Shown: in pieces, positions 8,099 to 16,663 of the stretch | Layout of the letters: each line of letters begins with the position of its first letter | Numbering within the stretch: position 1 is the first letter of the stretch | Assembly: GCF_004348535.1 (NCBI RefSeq) | Contig: NZ_SMJX01000006.1 | Coordinates: 1-64,000, forward strand | Length of the DNA stretch: 64,000 nt | Reading direction: 5' to 3' | Source of the DNA: Actinomadura sp. KC216 | Lineage (GTDB): Bacteria; Actinomycetota; Actinomycetes; Streptosporangiales; Streptosporangiaceae | Made by a program: the position numbers and the translations under genes | Notes under the pieces: generated by a model | What the model saw: the letters and a program-made list of their open reading frames with translations, nothing else | Database searches by the model: none | Told to the model about the DNA's origin: nothing

Positions 8099-8961
8099 GC
8101 ACGATCGCCGTGATCGGCCTGGGCGCCATGGGGAGCCGGATCGCCGGACGGCTCCTGCGGCGGGGTCACAAGGTGCGGATCTGGAACCGCGGCCCGCGCG
8201 ACTTCGCGGACCTGCGCGGCGCCGGGGCGCAGTGGTGCCAGTCCCCCGCCGCGGCGGCGGACGGCGCCGAAGGGGTCGTCCTCATGGTGTCGGACGGAGC
8301 CGCGCTGCGGGCGGTCTCCGAGGGCCCCGAAGGCGTGTTCGCCGCGGGCGGGACGCCCCTGCTGATCCAGATGTCCACGGTGTCGCCCGCCGATCTGCGC
8401 GCGTTCGCGGAGACGGCACCCGACCCCGCACGCGTGATGGACGCGCCGGTGCTGGGCAGCGTCGCGGAGGCGGAGAACGGATCCCTGCAGGTGCTCGTCG
8501 GCTCCGCCTCGGAGCTGTTCGGCGTGTGGGAGCCGTTCCTGCGCGACCTGGGCACCCCCACCCACCTGGGCCCCTATGGCTCGGGCACCGCCGCCAAGCT
8601 GGTGGCCAACTCCTCGCTCTTCGGTGTGCTGTGCGTCCTGGGCGAGTCCATGCGGCTCGCGGAGGGGCTGGGCCTCGACACGGACGCGACGTACCGGCTG
8701 CTCGCGCTCACGCCGCTGGCGGCCCAGGCGGAGCGCCGCCGCCCGGCGCTGGAGGCGGGCGACTTCCCCGCGAGGTTCGTGCTGGAACTGGCGTTGAAGG
8801 ACTGCGGTCTGGCCGCCGCCGCGGCGGCCGCGGCCGGACTCGACGTCCGGCTGCTTCCCGCCACACGTACCTGGCTGGAGGACGCGGGGCGCGACGGCTG
8901 GGCGGGCCGGGACTACACGGCGGTGCTGGCCCGGATCAAGGGCGACGAACCACCCGCCTAG
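8095..8961 (+). CDS. NAD(P)-dependent beta-hydroxyacid dehydrogenase
   Basis: The 288-residue product has the N-terminal Rossmann signature IAVIGLGAMGSRIAGRLL of the 3-hydroxyisobutyrate/6-phosphogluconate dehydrogenase superfamily. It also has the DAPVLGSVAEAENGSLQVLVG substrate loop, a GSGTAAKLVANS segment with the family lysine, and an all-helical C-terminal half with LKDCGLA. Related enzymes include imine reductases, so the reaction could be alcohol oxidation or imine reduction. The start is ATG 8095, overlapping the previous stop, with GGGAGGA 6 bases upstream. It closes the rightward operon and converges on the aminopeptidase gene 21 bp downstream. Confidence 0.85.
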   Translation: MSTIAVIGLGAMGSRIAGRLLRRGHKVRIWNRGPRDFADLRGAGAQWCQSPAAAADGAEGVVLMVSDGAALRAVSEGPEGVFAAGGTPLLIQMSTVSPADLRAFAETAPDPARVMDAPVLGSVAEAENGSLQVLVGSASELFGVWEPFLRDLGTPTHLGPYGSGTAAKLVANSSLFGVLCVLGESMRLAEGLGLDTDATYRLLALTPLAAQAERRRPALEAGDFPARFVLELALKDCGLAAAAAAAAGLDVRLLPATRTWLEDAGRDGWAGRDYTAVLARIKGDEPPA

Positions 8962-8982
8962 GTCGCCTGGCGCCCCGCCTGC

Positions 8983-11535
8983 CTAGGTCACCGGATGGGA
9001 GGTCGCCTGGCGGGCTCCGGCGTCCAGGTCCCGTCCCCTCAGGGCGCGGGCCACCTCGTCCAGCCCCTCCAGCAGCAGGCGGCGCAACGCCGCCGGGATG
9101 GATCCGTCCTTCAGGTACGTCTCGGTGCGCGCCACCGTCTCGGGCTCGACGGCGTGACCCGGATAGGCGTCCCGGGCGAAGTGGTGGGCCATGTCCACGC
9201 TCCAGTCCTGCCAGATCGCGCCGACGACCTCGAAGAAGGCGTCGCGATAGGGCCGGAGCAACTTCGCGTGCTCCGGCTCGGAGAAGCCTTCGAGAAGCGC
9301 CCGGAACTCGGCGTTCGAGAGGTCGCCGCCGCAGATCCGCCGCCAGGCGGAGTCCTTGGCGTCCGGGGTGGGAACGGCGGCCGAGCAGCCGAGCGCGAGC
9401 AGGTTCCCCGAGGCGCTCGGGTCCCGGTCGAGCTGCCGGGCGATCTCCGCCTGCCCGGCCTCGCCGCGGACGACGAGGCGGCGCAGCGCCGTCCAGCGCA
9501 GGTCGACGTCGAGATCCAGGCCCGGCACGCTCCGCTCTCCGTCCAGCAGGGCCCGGATGGTCGCCAACTGGCCGGCGGAGGTGGCCGTGCGGAGGAACGA
9601 CTGGAACAGGCACAGCTGCAGCTCGGAACCGGCGGCGACCGTCCGCGCACGCTCCAGCAGCGCTCCCGCCATGTGTTCCAGTGCCGCGTCACGGTGCGCC
9701 GGGTCGGCGAACCGCACCAGCGCCTCCCTGGCCTGCCGCAGCAATGACTGGACGACCCCCACGTCGTCCACGGCGCCGGCGGCGATACCGTCGATGACGA
9801 GCCGGGCGTAGGTGCGGGCGGGCAGTTCGGCGTCCCGGCACATGTCCCACAGCGCCGCCCAGCAGACGGCGAGCGGAAGGTCCGCGCGGAACTCGCCGAT
9901 GTGCGCCGCCAGGGTGGCCAGCGACGCCGCGTCGTACCGCACCTTGGCGTAGGTGAGGTCGTCGTCGTTGAGCAGCAGCAGGTCGGGCCGGGGCTCACCG
10001 GCCAGCGCGGGCACCTCGGTGCGGGCGCCGACCACGTCGATCTCCACCCGGCGGCGGCGGACCAGCCCGGCCGGGGTCAGGTCGTACAGCCCGACGGCCA
10101 TCCGATGGGACCGGAGCACCGCGGCTTCGGACGCGGCCTCCTGAACGACGGTCAGGCTCTCCAGCCGGCCGCCGGAGTCCACGACCGGCTCGGGGCGCAG
10201 CGTGTTGACGCCCGCCGTCTCCAGCCACTCCCTCGACCAGGTCGCGAGGTCCCGGCGCGAGGTCTCCTCCAGGCACGCGAGCAGGTCCGGCAGGGTGGCG
10301 GTCCCCCACGCGTAGCGCCGGAAGTAGTCGCGCACGCCGCGCAGGAAATTGTCCGACCCGACGTAGGCCACCAGCTGTTTGAGGACGGACGCGCCCTTGT
10401 AATAGGTGATGCCGTCGAAATTGGCCTCGACCGAATGGATGTCGGGCATGCTCGTGACGATCGGATGCGTCGACGGCAGCTGGTCCTGCCTGTAGGCGAT
10501 CTCCTTGGTGGCGCTGGCGAAGGTCGTCCACGCCCCCTGCCAGCGGGTCGCCTCGGCCTGGCACAGGACGCTCATGTACGTGGCGAAGGACTCCTTGAGC
10601 CACAGGTCGTCCCACCACCGCATCGTGACAAGGTCGCCGAACCACATGTGCGCCAATTCATGCAGGATCGTCACGGCCCGGCGTTCCCGTGCCGCCTCGG
10701 TGACCCTCGAACGGAACAGGAAGTCCTCTTTGAGGGTGACGCATCCGGCGTTCTCCATCGCACCCGCATTGGCCTCGGGTACGAACAACTGGTCGTATTT
10801 GCCGAACGGGTAGGGGCGGCCGAACACCTCTTCGTAGAAGCGCAACCCCTGCCGGGTGACGTCGAAAATCTCCTCGGGCTCCACGTCCGCGGCGCGTGAC
10901 GCGCGATAGTAGAGCGCCATCGGGACCCGGCCGTCACCGTAATCCGCGGTGACCGATTCGTAATGCCCGGCGACGATCGCGGTGAGGTAGGTCGGCAGCG
11001 GCTCGGTGGCGGGGAACCGCCAGATCCCGCCCGTCTCTCGGACGGGCTGGGTGCACGAGACCACCGTCCAGTCGGGCGGGGCGGTGACCGTGAAAGTGAA
11101 CCTCGCCTTCAGGTCGGGCTGGTCGAAGCAGGCGTATACGCGGCTGGCCTCCGCGCACTCGAACTGGCTGTGCAGGTAGACGCGGCCGTCCGGGGGGTCG
11201 ACGAACCGGTGCAGGCCCTCGCCGGTGCGCGAGTACGGCAGCTCCGCGACGACCGTCAGTTCGTTCGCCGCGCGAAGGCCGGAAAGGCTGAGACGGCCCG
11301 TCCGGGAATCGTAGTCGCCGCCGTCGAGAAGGCGGCCGTTCAACCGGGCCGCCGACACCGCGGCACCGTGCAGATCGGCGAAGGTGTCGGCGGAAGGATC
11401 CGCGCATTCGAACCGCACGGTCGTGGTCGAACGGAACGTCTCGGCACCGGTGAGATCGAGCTCGATCTCGTATTCGCGAACCCGGAGCAGCGCAGCGCGC
11501 CGAAATGCCTCGTCCTTGGTGAGCCGGCTCGCCAT
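8983..11535 (-). CDS. pepN: M1-family aminopeptidase N
   Basis: This is an 850-residue zinc aminopeptidase of normal family length. It has the exopeptidase motif GAMENAG and the zinc motif HELAH at residues 292-296, with the third ligand Glu in WLKESFATY about 19 residues later. An ERAP1-like helical C-terminal region follows. ATG 11535 is preferred; an upstream ATG at 11544 has a ribosome site too close to it. Most actinobacteria have a housekeeping pepN, but this copy is divergent from an exporter and next to a peptide-biosynthesis locus. It could trim a leader peptide, as M1 enzymes do in some lanthipeptide pathways. That role is inference. Confidence 0.9.
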   Translation of the reverse strand: MASRLTKDEAFRRAALLRVREYEIELDLTGAETFRSTTTVRFECADPSADTFADLHGAAVSAARLNGRLLDGGDYDSRTGRLSLSGLRAANELTVVAELPYSRTGEGLHRFVDPPDGRVYLHSQFECAEASRVYACFDQPDLKARFTFTVTAPPDWTVVSCTQPVRETGGIWRFPATEPLPTYLTAIVAGHYESVTADYGDGRVPMALYYRASRAADVEPEEIFDVTRQGLRFYEEVFGRPYPFGKYDQLFVPEANAGAMENAGCVTLKEDFLFRSRVTEAARERRAVTILHELAHMWFGDLVTMRWWDDLWLKESFATYMSVLCQAEATRWQGAWTTFASATKEIAYRQDQLPSTHPIVTSMPDIHSVEANFDGITYYKGASVLKQLVAYVGSDNFLRGVRDYFRRYAWGTATLPDLLACLEETSRRDLATWSREWLETAGVNTLRPEPVVDSGGRLESLTVVQEAASEAAVLRSHRMAVGLYDLTPAGLVRRRRVEIDVVGARTEVPALAGEPRPDLLLLNDDDLTYAKVRYDAASLATLAAHIGEFRADLPLAVCWAALWDMCRDAELPARTYARLVIDGIAAGAVDDVGVVQSLLRQAREALVRFADPAHRDAALEHMAGALLERARTVAAGSELQLCLFQSFLRTATSAGQLATIRALLDGERSVPGLDLDVDLRWTALRRLVVRGEAGQAEIARQLDRDPSASGNLLALGCSAAVPTPDAKDSAWRRICGGDLSNAEFRALLEGFSEPEHAKLLRPYRDAFFEVVGAIWQDWSVDMAHHFARDAYPGHAVEPETVARTETYLKDGSIPAALRRLLLEGLDEVARALRGRDLDAGARQATSHPVT

Positions 11536-11571
11536 GACGATCATTCCACAACGTGCACAAGGACATCACCA

Positions 11572-11587
11572 GTAGCCGATCGGCTAC
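11572..11587. promoter_or_regulatory. Perfect 16-bp palindrome in divergent promoter
   Basis: GTAGCCGATCGGCTAC is an uninterrupted perfect palindrome between the divergent aminopeptidase and MFS genes. It lies 36 bp upstream of the putative -10 box of the MFS gene (TATCTT, 11623-11628). Its form and place fit an operator for a homodimeric repressor controlling both genes. The regulator is not known; the LuxR pair at 15605-17704 are the nearest candidates. Confidence 0.5.
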
Positions 11588-11622
11588 GCCGGACGGCGGG
11601 ACCGCATTCCCAGGCGGCCGCC

Positions 11623-11628
11623 TATCTT
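11623..11628 (+). promoter_or_regulatory. Putative -10 box of the MFS gene
   Basis: TATCTT is separated by 7 bases from the ATG at 11636. This spacing puts the transcript start at or next to the start codon, as in leaderless actinobacterial mRNAs. A GGGAG lies in the same 7 bases, so a conventional ribosome site with an earlier promoter is the alternative. Confidence 0.35.
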
Positions 11629-11635
11629 GGGAGCC

Positions 11636-12898
11636 ATGAGATCATTACTCGCCGGTCTCGGCTGGTGGGACGCGCTGACCAGCAAGGGAACCATTCGGCT
11701 GCTGGCCGTGCAATCCCTGATCGACGCGCTCGGCACCGGAATCGCGCTCGTCGTCCTGCCGTTCTTCGCCTCCAGGGCGGCGGGGCTCTCCGCCGGCGAG
11801 ATCGCGCTCGTCCTTTCCGCCGGCGGGATATGCGAGTTCGCCGCCGCCGTCCCCAACGGAGTGATCGCGGGACGCATCGGTGTGCGGAAATTCATCGTGC
11901 TGGCCCACCTCGTCCAGGGCGCGTCGTACGTCGTGGTCGCATTGGCCAGCGGCCTGCCGCTCATACTGGCGGGGACCATGCTGGCCGGTCTGTCACGCGC
12001 GGGATCGGGCGGGTTGAGCCAGGTGCTCACGGCGAACGTGCTCGGGGAGGACCAGAGATCCGGCGCCCTCGGCTCGATCCGGGCGCTGCGCAATATCGGC
12101 TATCTGCTGGCGGGCGGGACGACCAGCCTGATCCTCACCATCGATAGCGAGATGGGAATGCGAGTCGGGCTCCTGCTGAACACGGCGTCCTTCTTCCTGT
12201 CCGCGTACTGGACGATCCGGCTTCCCGCCACCGACCCCGCCGAGGCCCGGCCCACGACCGGAAGAAATTGGTCGGTGCTGCGCGACTACCAGTATTTCGG
12301 GCTCATCTGCAGCGCCTCCGTTTTCAGCAGCAGCCTGATGGTGCTCAGCGTCGGCCTGCCGCTGTGGGCGCTGCACGAAGACCAGGTGCCCAACTGGACG
12401 GTGTCGCTCGTCGTGACGCTGAACACCGCCCTGGTCATCATCCTGCAGTACCGCTTCTCCGAGAGGCTCAAGACCGTCCGGAGCTCCATCACCGGCGTCA
12501 GGCTGAGCGGCTGGATGTTCGTGGCGACCGCGGTGCTGATCGCGCTGACCGCGTCCCGCCCCCTCTGGTTGACGGTGGCGCTGCTGGTCGGCGCGGCTCT
12601 GGCGCTGACCCTCGGCGAGCTCCTGGAGTCGCCGGCGTTCTGGACTCTCTCCTACGAGCTCGCGCCTGCGGACCACCGGAGCGAGTACATGTCGACGTTC
12701 GACCTCAACCGCGCCGGCATGTCCATCGCCGGCCCGCCCGCCATGGCCGCCGTCGTGGCTCTGGGCGTCACCGGCTGGCTGCTGTACGCGGCGGCCCTGC
12801 TGGCCGCCGGCTACGGCGGCGCCTGGATCGCGTCCCGCAGAACCACCCGCTTCACCGTCCCCGCTCCGGCGGCAGAGGTCCCCGCCCAGCCCGGATGA
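11636..12898 (+). CDS. MFS transporter
   Basis: The 420-residue product has about twelve hydrophobic segments in two halves split by a polar loop (about residues 200-215). The first pair of helices is joined by a short loop carrying NGVIAGRIGVRKF, the MFS motif-A region. It resembles drug- or peptide-exporting MFS proteins of antibiotic clusters. The start is ATG 11636 with GGGAG just before it; an in-frame TTG at 11627 is less likely. It lies directly upstream of the small peptide gene at 13024, so export of, or self-protection against, that product is a reasonable inference. Confidence 0.85.
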   Translation: MRSLLAGLGWWDALTSKGTIRLLAVQSLIDALGTGIALVVLPFFASRAAGLSAGEIALVLSAGGICEFAAAVPNGVIAGRIGVRKFIVLAHLVQGASYVVVALASGLPLILAGTMLAGLSRAGSGGLSQVLTANVLGEDQRSGALGSIRALRNIGYLLAGGTTSLILTIDSEMGMRVGLLLNTASFFLSAYWTIRLPATDPAEARPTTGRNWSVLRDYQYFGLICSASVFSSSLMVLSVGLPLWALHEDQVPNWTVSLVVTLNTALVIILQYRFSERLKTVRSSITGVRLSGWMFVATAVLIALTASRPLWLTVALLVGAALALTLGELLESPAFWTLSYELAPADHRSEYMSTFDLNRAGMSIAGPPAMAAVVALGVTGWLLYAAALLAAGYGGAWIASRRTTRFTVPAPAAEVPAQPG

Positions 12899-13010
12899 TC
12901 ATTCCCGAAAGTTGAGCGCGGCCTGAGTGGACGACCTTCCACGGTTACCACAATGGTCCATCGCCCCCCACCCCCAGGTTTAGGGATATCGGCCCGTCCC
13001 CGGCGCCGCC

Positions 13011-13016
13011 TAGCGT
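13011..13016 (+). promoter_or_regulatory. Putative -10 box of the precursor-peptide gene
   Basis: TAGCGT lies 7 bases before the ATG at 13024. This is the same spacing as for the MFS gene and would give a leaderless transcript. No good -35 box is visible 17 bp upstream. Function is inferred from spacing only. Confidence 0.35.
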
Positions 13017-13023
13017 GACGCTC

Positions 13024-13173
13024 ATGGGAAACGGCGGGCTCGGAATGAGCATTCGTCAGGTCCGCCCGCTCCCGTTCATCAACGGGGGAAAGGTGGTGAG
13101 AAAGATGACGAAGATCAAGATCCGGAAGCTGGACAAGCTCGAGACCACGGGCGACCGGAAGAACAACACCTGA
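13024..13173 (+). CDS. Putative RiPP precursor peptide
   Basis: The frame from ATG 13024 gives 49 residues. Internal in-frame starts (GTG 13093, GTG 13096, ATG 13105), preceded by GGGGGAAAGG, would give 22-27 residues. The C-terminal part is very basic, with KIKIRKLDKLETTG followed by a polar tail ending NNT. That pattern of an amphipathic LD/LE leader and a short polar core is common for peptides recognised by RRE domains. The gene directly precedes the ThiF-RRE and M50 genes and is followed by a strong hairpin, as precursor genes often are. No Cys or Ser is in the tail, so the modification is more likely on Asp, Asn, Lys, Thr or the C-terminus. The core is unknown. Confidence 0.6.
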   Translation: MGNGGLGMSIRQVRPLPFINGGKVVRKMTKIKIRKLDKLETTGDRKNNT

Positions 13174-13181
13174 GTACGGGT

Positions 13182-13219
13182 GCCGGGGGTCGCGCGTCCT
13201 GCGGGACCCGGCCCCCGGC
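13182..13219 (+). terminator. Hairpin after precursor gene, likely attenuator
   Basis: GCCGGGGG at 13182-13189 pairs perfectly with CCCCCGGC at 13212-13219. An alternative inner stem GGGTC/GACCC is also possible. No U-run follows, so it may reduce rather than stop transcription. Precursor-peptide genes often use such a hairpin to make more peptide mRNA than enzyme mRNA. Confidence 0.5.
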
Positions 13220-13260
13220 CCTTCTCGGAATCCGTCATTTCTTTCTCGGGGGACGATCTC

Positions 13261-14364
13261 ATGTTGAAACCACGCATCAAGACCGCGCATCTGCCCGTCC
13301 GCCGTCCGGACGGGATGATCTGGATCGGCAGCCGCCACTACGGGCTGGGCAGCGAACTCGACGACGAGTCGGGCCTGGTGTGGCCGCTCTGCGAGCGCAT
13401 GGACGGGACGCTCCGCAAGGACGAGCTGATCGCCGTCGTGGCCGCCGAGCAGGCCGCCGACCCCGCCGACGTCGCCGAGGTCGCGGACTTCCTGATCGCG
13501 TCCGGCTGGGCGGAGGACGCGGGCTCGGAGCCGCCGCCGTCGCTGTCGGAGCGCGAGCTCAGGCGGTACGAGCGCGGCGTCCAGTTCCAGTCCTGGATCG
13601 ACATCGCGCCCCGGTCGCACCCGTACGAGCTGCAGGCCCGGCTGAAGGCCGCCGCGGTGGCGGTGCTGGGCATGGGCGGGATCGGCTGCGCGGTCGCGTC
13701 GAGCCTCGCCGCGTCCGGGGTCGGGCGGATCCACTGCGTCGACTTCGACGAGGTCGAGCTGACCAACCTCAACCGGCAGCTGCTGTACACCGAGGCCGAC
13801 CTCGGGCGGCGCAAGGTCGAGGTCGCCGTCCAGCGGCTCCGCGCGCTGAACTCCGACGTCGAGATCACCGGGGCCGACCTGCGGCTGGACAGCGCCGACG
13901 ATGTCGCCGGCGCGGTGCGCGGCGCGGACGTCTTCCTGCTGTGCGCCGACAGCCCCGAGGGGATCGAGCACTTCGCCAGCCAGGCCGCGCTGCGCCTCGG
14001 CACGCCGTGGCTGAACGGCGCCTACGCGGGGCCGATGCTGTGCGCGGGCACGTTCATCCCGGGCGAGACCGGCTGCTACCGCTGCATGCGGGACGGCGAG
14101 CGGGAACGGCTGGAGTCGGTGGGCCGCGGCGACCTGTCCAACCCGCGGATCCCCGGATTCAACCCGGTGATGGCGCCGACCGCCCAGATGGCCGGGCACT
14201 TCGCCGCCCTGGAGGCCATCTTCCTGCTGCTCGGGATGCCCGTGCAGACGGCCGGCAGGAAGCTGCACCGCAACTTCCTGGACTACGACCACCAGTACTA
14301 CATCGAGGCGAAGAAGCGGCCGGACTGCCCGGACTGCGGGGACGCCGCCCGCCGCGAGGGCTGA
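13261..14364 (+). CDS. ThiF/E1-like adenylyltransferase with N-terminal RRE-like region
   Basis: The 367-residue protein begins with about 95 residues of PqqD/RRE-like character: a strand pair, then helices ending in VADFLIASGWAED. An E1-like adenylating domain follows, with GMGGIGC at about 137-143, DFDEVELTNLNRQLLY and the two zinc pairs CYRC (272-275) and CPDC (356-359). Fused RRE-ThiF enzymes such as PaaA of pantocin A, and the related MccB of microcin C, activate peptide carboxylates with ATP. The gene follows the small peptide gene and has GGGGGA before its ATG. The most likely role is adenylation of a side-chain or C-terminal carboxylate of the precursor. Confidence 0.85.
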   Translation: MLKPRIKTAHLPVRRPDGMIWIGSRHYGLGSELDDESGLVWPLCERMDGTLRKDELIAVVAAEQAADPADVAEVADFLIASGWAEDAGSEPPPSLSERELRRYERGVQFQSWIDIAPRSHPYELQARLKAAAVAVLGMGGIGCAVASSLAASGVGRIHCVDFDEVELTNLNRQLLYTEADLGRRKVEVAVQRLRALNSDVEITGADLRLDSADDVAGAVRGADVFLLCADSPEGIEHFASQAALRLGTPWLNGAYAGPMLCAGTFIPGETGCYRCMRDGERERLESVGRGDLSNPRIPGFNPVMAPTAQMAGHFAALEAIFLLLGMPVQTAGRKLHRNFLDYDHQYYIEAKKRPDCPDCGDAARREG

Positions 14365-14367
14365 AAC

Positions 14368-15615
14368 GTGCCCGTCACTTCGGAGAGCCGGGTCGAGCTG
14401 CACCCGCTCCAGTACAGGGACGAGGGCGGCGGGCAGTGGATCGTCGGCCGTGCGGACATCGGCGAGTTCGTCGAGGTGCCAGCCGAGGCGGCCACCTTCC
14501 TGCGCGCCCTCGGCGACGGTTCGGACCTCCACGCCGCGTGCGACCGCGTCCGCGGCGCGCACGGCGAGGACATCGACGCCGTGTCCTTCGTCGACGACCT
14601 GGTCGACCTGGGGTTCGTCGCCCGCCTCGACGGTGTCGCGATCGGCGAGCCGCCGCGCCCGCCCAGCCTGCGCCGGCTGCGTCCGGAGCACGTCCGCTGG
14701 GCGTTCCGGTGGCCGGTGCTGGTGGCGGTCTACGCCTTCATCCTCGCCGGGCTCGCGGCCTCCGCCAGGCGCGGCGACCTGATCCCGAGCTTCCACGTGT
14801 ACTTCATCACCGGCTCGCAGAGCGTGAACCTGGCCTGGAACACCGCGATGATGCTGACGGCGATCGCGATCCACGAGTTCTGGCACCTGGCCGCCGCGCG
14901 GGTCGACGGCGTCCACGCGCGGTTCGGGCTGGGGACGCGCCTGCAGGTCCTCGTCGCCCAGACGACGGTGGCGGGGCTGTGGGGCGCGCCCCGCCGGGCC
15001 CGGTTCCGGGTCTACCTCGCCGGCGTCACGTCCGACCTGGTGATCATGGCGGGCTGCTCGCTGGCCATCGAGGTCTTCGCCCCTTCGGGATTCGCGCTGC
15101 GATCGCTCCAGGCGCTGACCCTCAGCCTGCTGCTGTCGATCGCCCAGCAGTTCGCCCTGTACATGCGGACCGACATGTACTTCGTGCTGCAGGAATGGCT
15201 GCGGTGCAAGAACCTGTACGCCGACGGCTGGCGCTATGTCCGGTACGTCACGCGGCGGACGGCGGCGGCGCTGCGCGGCCGGCAGGCGCCCGCGAATCCT
15301 CTGCACGACGTGCCGCCCCATGAGCGGCGGCCGGTCAAGGTGTACTCGTGGCTCATGCTGGTCGGTTCCTTCTTGTCGGTCGCCCTGTTCCTCTATTACG
15401 AAGGGCCGATCCTGGTCCATCTGTTCGCCAGGGCGGGCGAGCACGCCATCGACGGGACCATGTCGGGCAACGTCGCGAAGATCGCCGACGGGATCACGGT
15501 CTTCGCCATCGAGGGAACGCTTCAGGTGCTCTTCATCCGCCTGTTCATCGTGAAGCACGCACCGAAGCTGCGCGCGGCGTTCGGCTTCTTCCGCGTTGCG
15601 GCCGTCAGGCGTTGA
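14368..15615 (+). CDS. Membrane M50 (site-2-protease-like) peptidase with RRE-like N-terminus
   Basis: The product has 415 residues, starting at GTG 14368, three bases after the ThiF stop. Residues 1-90 again look PqqD-like (VPAEAATFLRAL, then VDDLVDLGFVARL). About six hydrophobic helices follow, the second or third carrying the zinc motif HEFWH (residues 169-173). It resembles membrane M50 'peptide zinc metalloproteases' found in bacterial peptide clusters. It is probably a polytopic membrane protease that removes the leader or releases the modified peptide. The gene overlaps the convergent LuxR gene by 11 bp at its 3' end. Confidence 0.85.
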   Translation: MPVTSESRVELHPLQYRDEGGGQWIVGRADIGEFVEVPAEAATFLRALGDGSDLHAACDRVRGAHGEDIDAVSFVDDLVDLGFVARLDGVAIGEPPRPPSLRRLRPEHVRWAFRWPVLVAVYAFILAGLAASARRGDLIPSFHVYFITGSQSVNLAWNTAMMLTAIAIHEFWHLAAARVDGVHARFGLGTRLQVLVAQTTVAGLWGAPRRARFRVYLAGVTSDLVIMAGCSLAIEVFAPSGFALRSLQALTLSLLLSIAQQFALYMRTDMYFVLQEWLRCKNLYADGWRYVRYVTRRTAAALRGRQAPANPLHDVPPHERRPVKVYSWLMLVGSFLSVALFLYYEGPILVHLFARAGEHAIDGTMSGNVAKIADGITVFAIEGTLQVLFIRLFIVKHAPKLRAAFGFFRVAAVRR

Positions 15616-16612
15616 TGACCGCCATGAGCTCGTCGCGCCCGCCGGTGCCGGTCTTGCGGAAGATCGCCTTGAGGTGGTCGTTGACCGTGTGGACGGACAG
15701 CCCGAACGCGCGCGCGATCTGCTTCGGCGCCGAACCGCGATGGAGGTGCCGCACGACCTGGCGTTCGCGGGCCGTGATCCCGTACCAGTCGCAGAACGAG
15801 GGAAGCAGGAGCGTCCCGGTCGCACGCTGGATCACGACCGCGACGTCGCCGTCGTCGCCGAGCGGCTGCGCCTCGATCGCGGTCCACCAGCCGGCCCCCA
15901 CCGAGGGGACGCACAACCGCGGGGGTTCCGGGTGCTCGCGCGCCGCGGCCGCGAGCGAGGCGTACGAGGACTCGGCCAGCCAGTCCGGGACCGCCAGATG
16001 CGCCTTCATCGCGTCCAGCCACCGCCGCGCCTGCGGCGTCATGGCGCGGATCCGGTCGTCGGCGCCGATGACGAGCATGCCCGGCGGCGGTTCCCGCTCC
16101 GCGGGCGCGCCGGGCTTCGCCGTCACGTACCCGCGCAGCGCGGCGATCAGCGAAGGCCCGAGCTCGGCGACCCGCCACGCGTCGGCGTCGTCGAACGGGC
16201 GCCCGCCCGCCGCGCGCAGCAGGCAGAGCACTCCCCACACTCCCCGCGCGTCCCGCAGTGCGAGGCGCAGCTCTTCACCGACCCGATGCCTGGCGAGCAG
16301 CGGGTCGTGCGCGCGAGCACGGAGAGCGGCCACGACCGTCGGGGCCGCCTGCCGGACCAGCTCCCGCACGTCCGCTTTGACGCCGTCCACGCTCAGTAGC
16401 GCGCGGCCGAGGTCGGGCGGGTACCCGTGCCAGAACGCCAGCGAGGTGGCGCCCCAGCCCGTCGCCGGGTTCAGCGCCCCGCACCGCAGCGCGTCGTGCG
16501 CCACCACCCGCGCGACCACCCGCGAAAGCTCGGCCCCGACCTCCTCCAGCCCGGCGCCGGGCTGGAGCGCCGCACACAGGTCCCAAGCCACCCGATCACT
16601 GACCGCCACCAT
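15605..16612 (-). CDS. LuxR-family regulator, first of a paralogous pair
   Basis: The 335-residue protein starts at ATG 16612, with GGTGG upstream. Its N-terminal 260 residues form a putative sensor region with no named domain I can be sure of. The C-terminus is a GerE/LuxR helix-turn-helix, WYGITARERQVVRHL to LSVHTVNDHLKAIFRKTG. It is clearly paralogous to the next gene: both share the VIAHDAL/VVAHDAL and FWHxYxPD segments and the CDWYGI linker. Position beside the peptide locus makes it a likely pathway regulator. Confidence 0.85.
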   Translation of the reverse strand: MVAVSDRVAWDLCAALQPGAGLEEVGAELSRVVARVVAHDALRCGALNPATGWGATSLAFWHGYPPDLGRALLSVDGVKADVRELVRQAAPTVVAALRARAHDPLLARHRVGEELRLALRDARGVWGVLCLLRAAGGRPFDDADAWRVAELGPSLIAALRGYVTAKPGAPAEREPPPGMLVIGADDRIRAMTPQARRWLDAMKAHLAVPDWLAESSYASLAAAAREHPEPPRLCVPSVGAGWWTAIEAQPLGDDGDVAVVIQRATGTLLLPSFCDWYGITARERQVVRHLHRGSAPKQIARAFGLSVHTVNDHLKAIFRKTGTGGRDELMAVINA

Positions 16613-16663
16613 GCCACCAGTGGGGTCGCAACGGGTAGCGCACATCAGCCGGATACCAATCGG

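Noticed and set aside
13024-14364. A true microcin C (MccA-MccB) pathway
   Set aside because: The peptide ends in Thr, not Asn, and the enzyme carries an RRE-like N-terminus and M50 neighbour not found in the classic mcc operon.
12811-15825. A 1004-codon leftward frame across the ThiF and M50 genes
   Set aside because: It is a shadow frame; the rightward ThiF and M50 products have clear catalytic motifs and proper starts.
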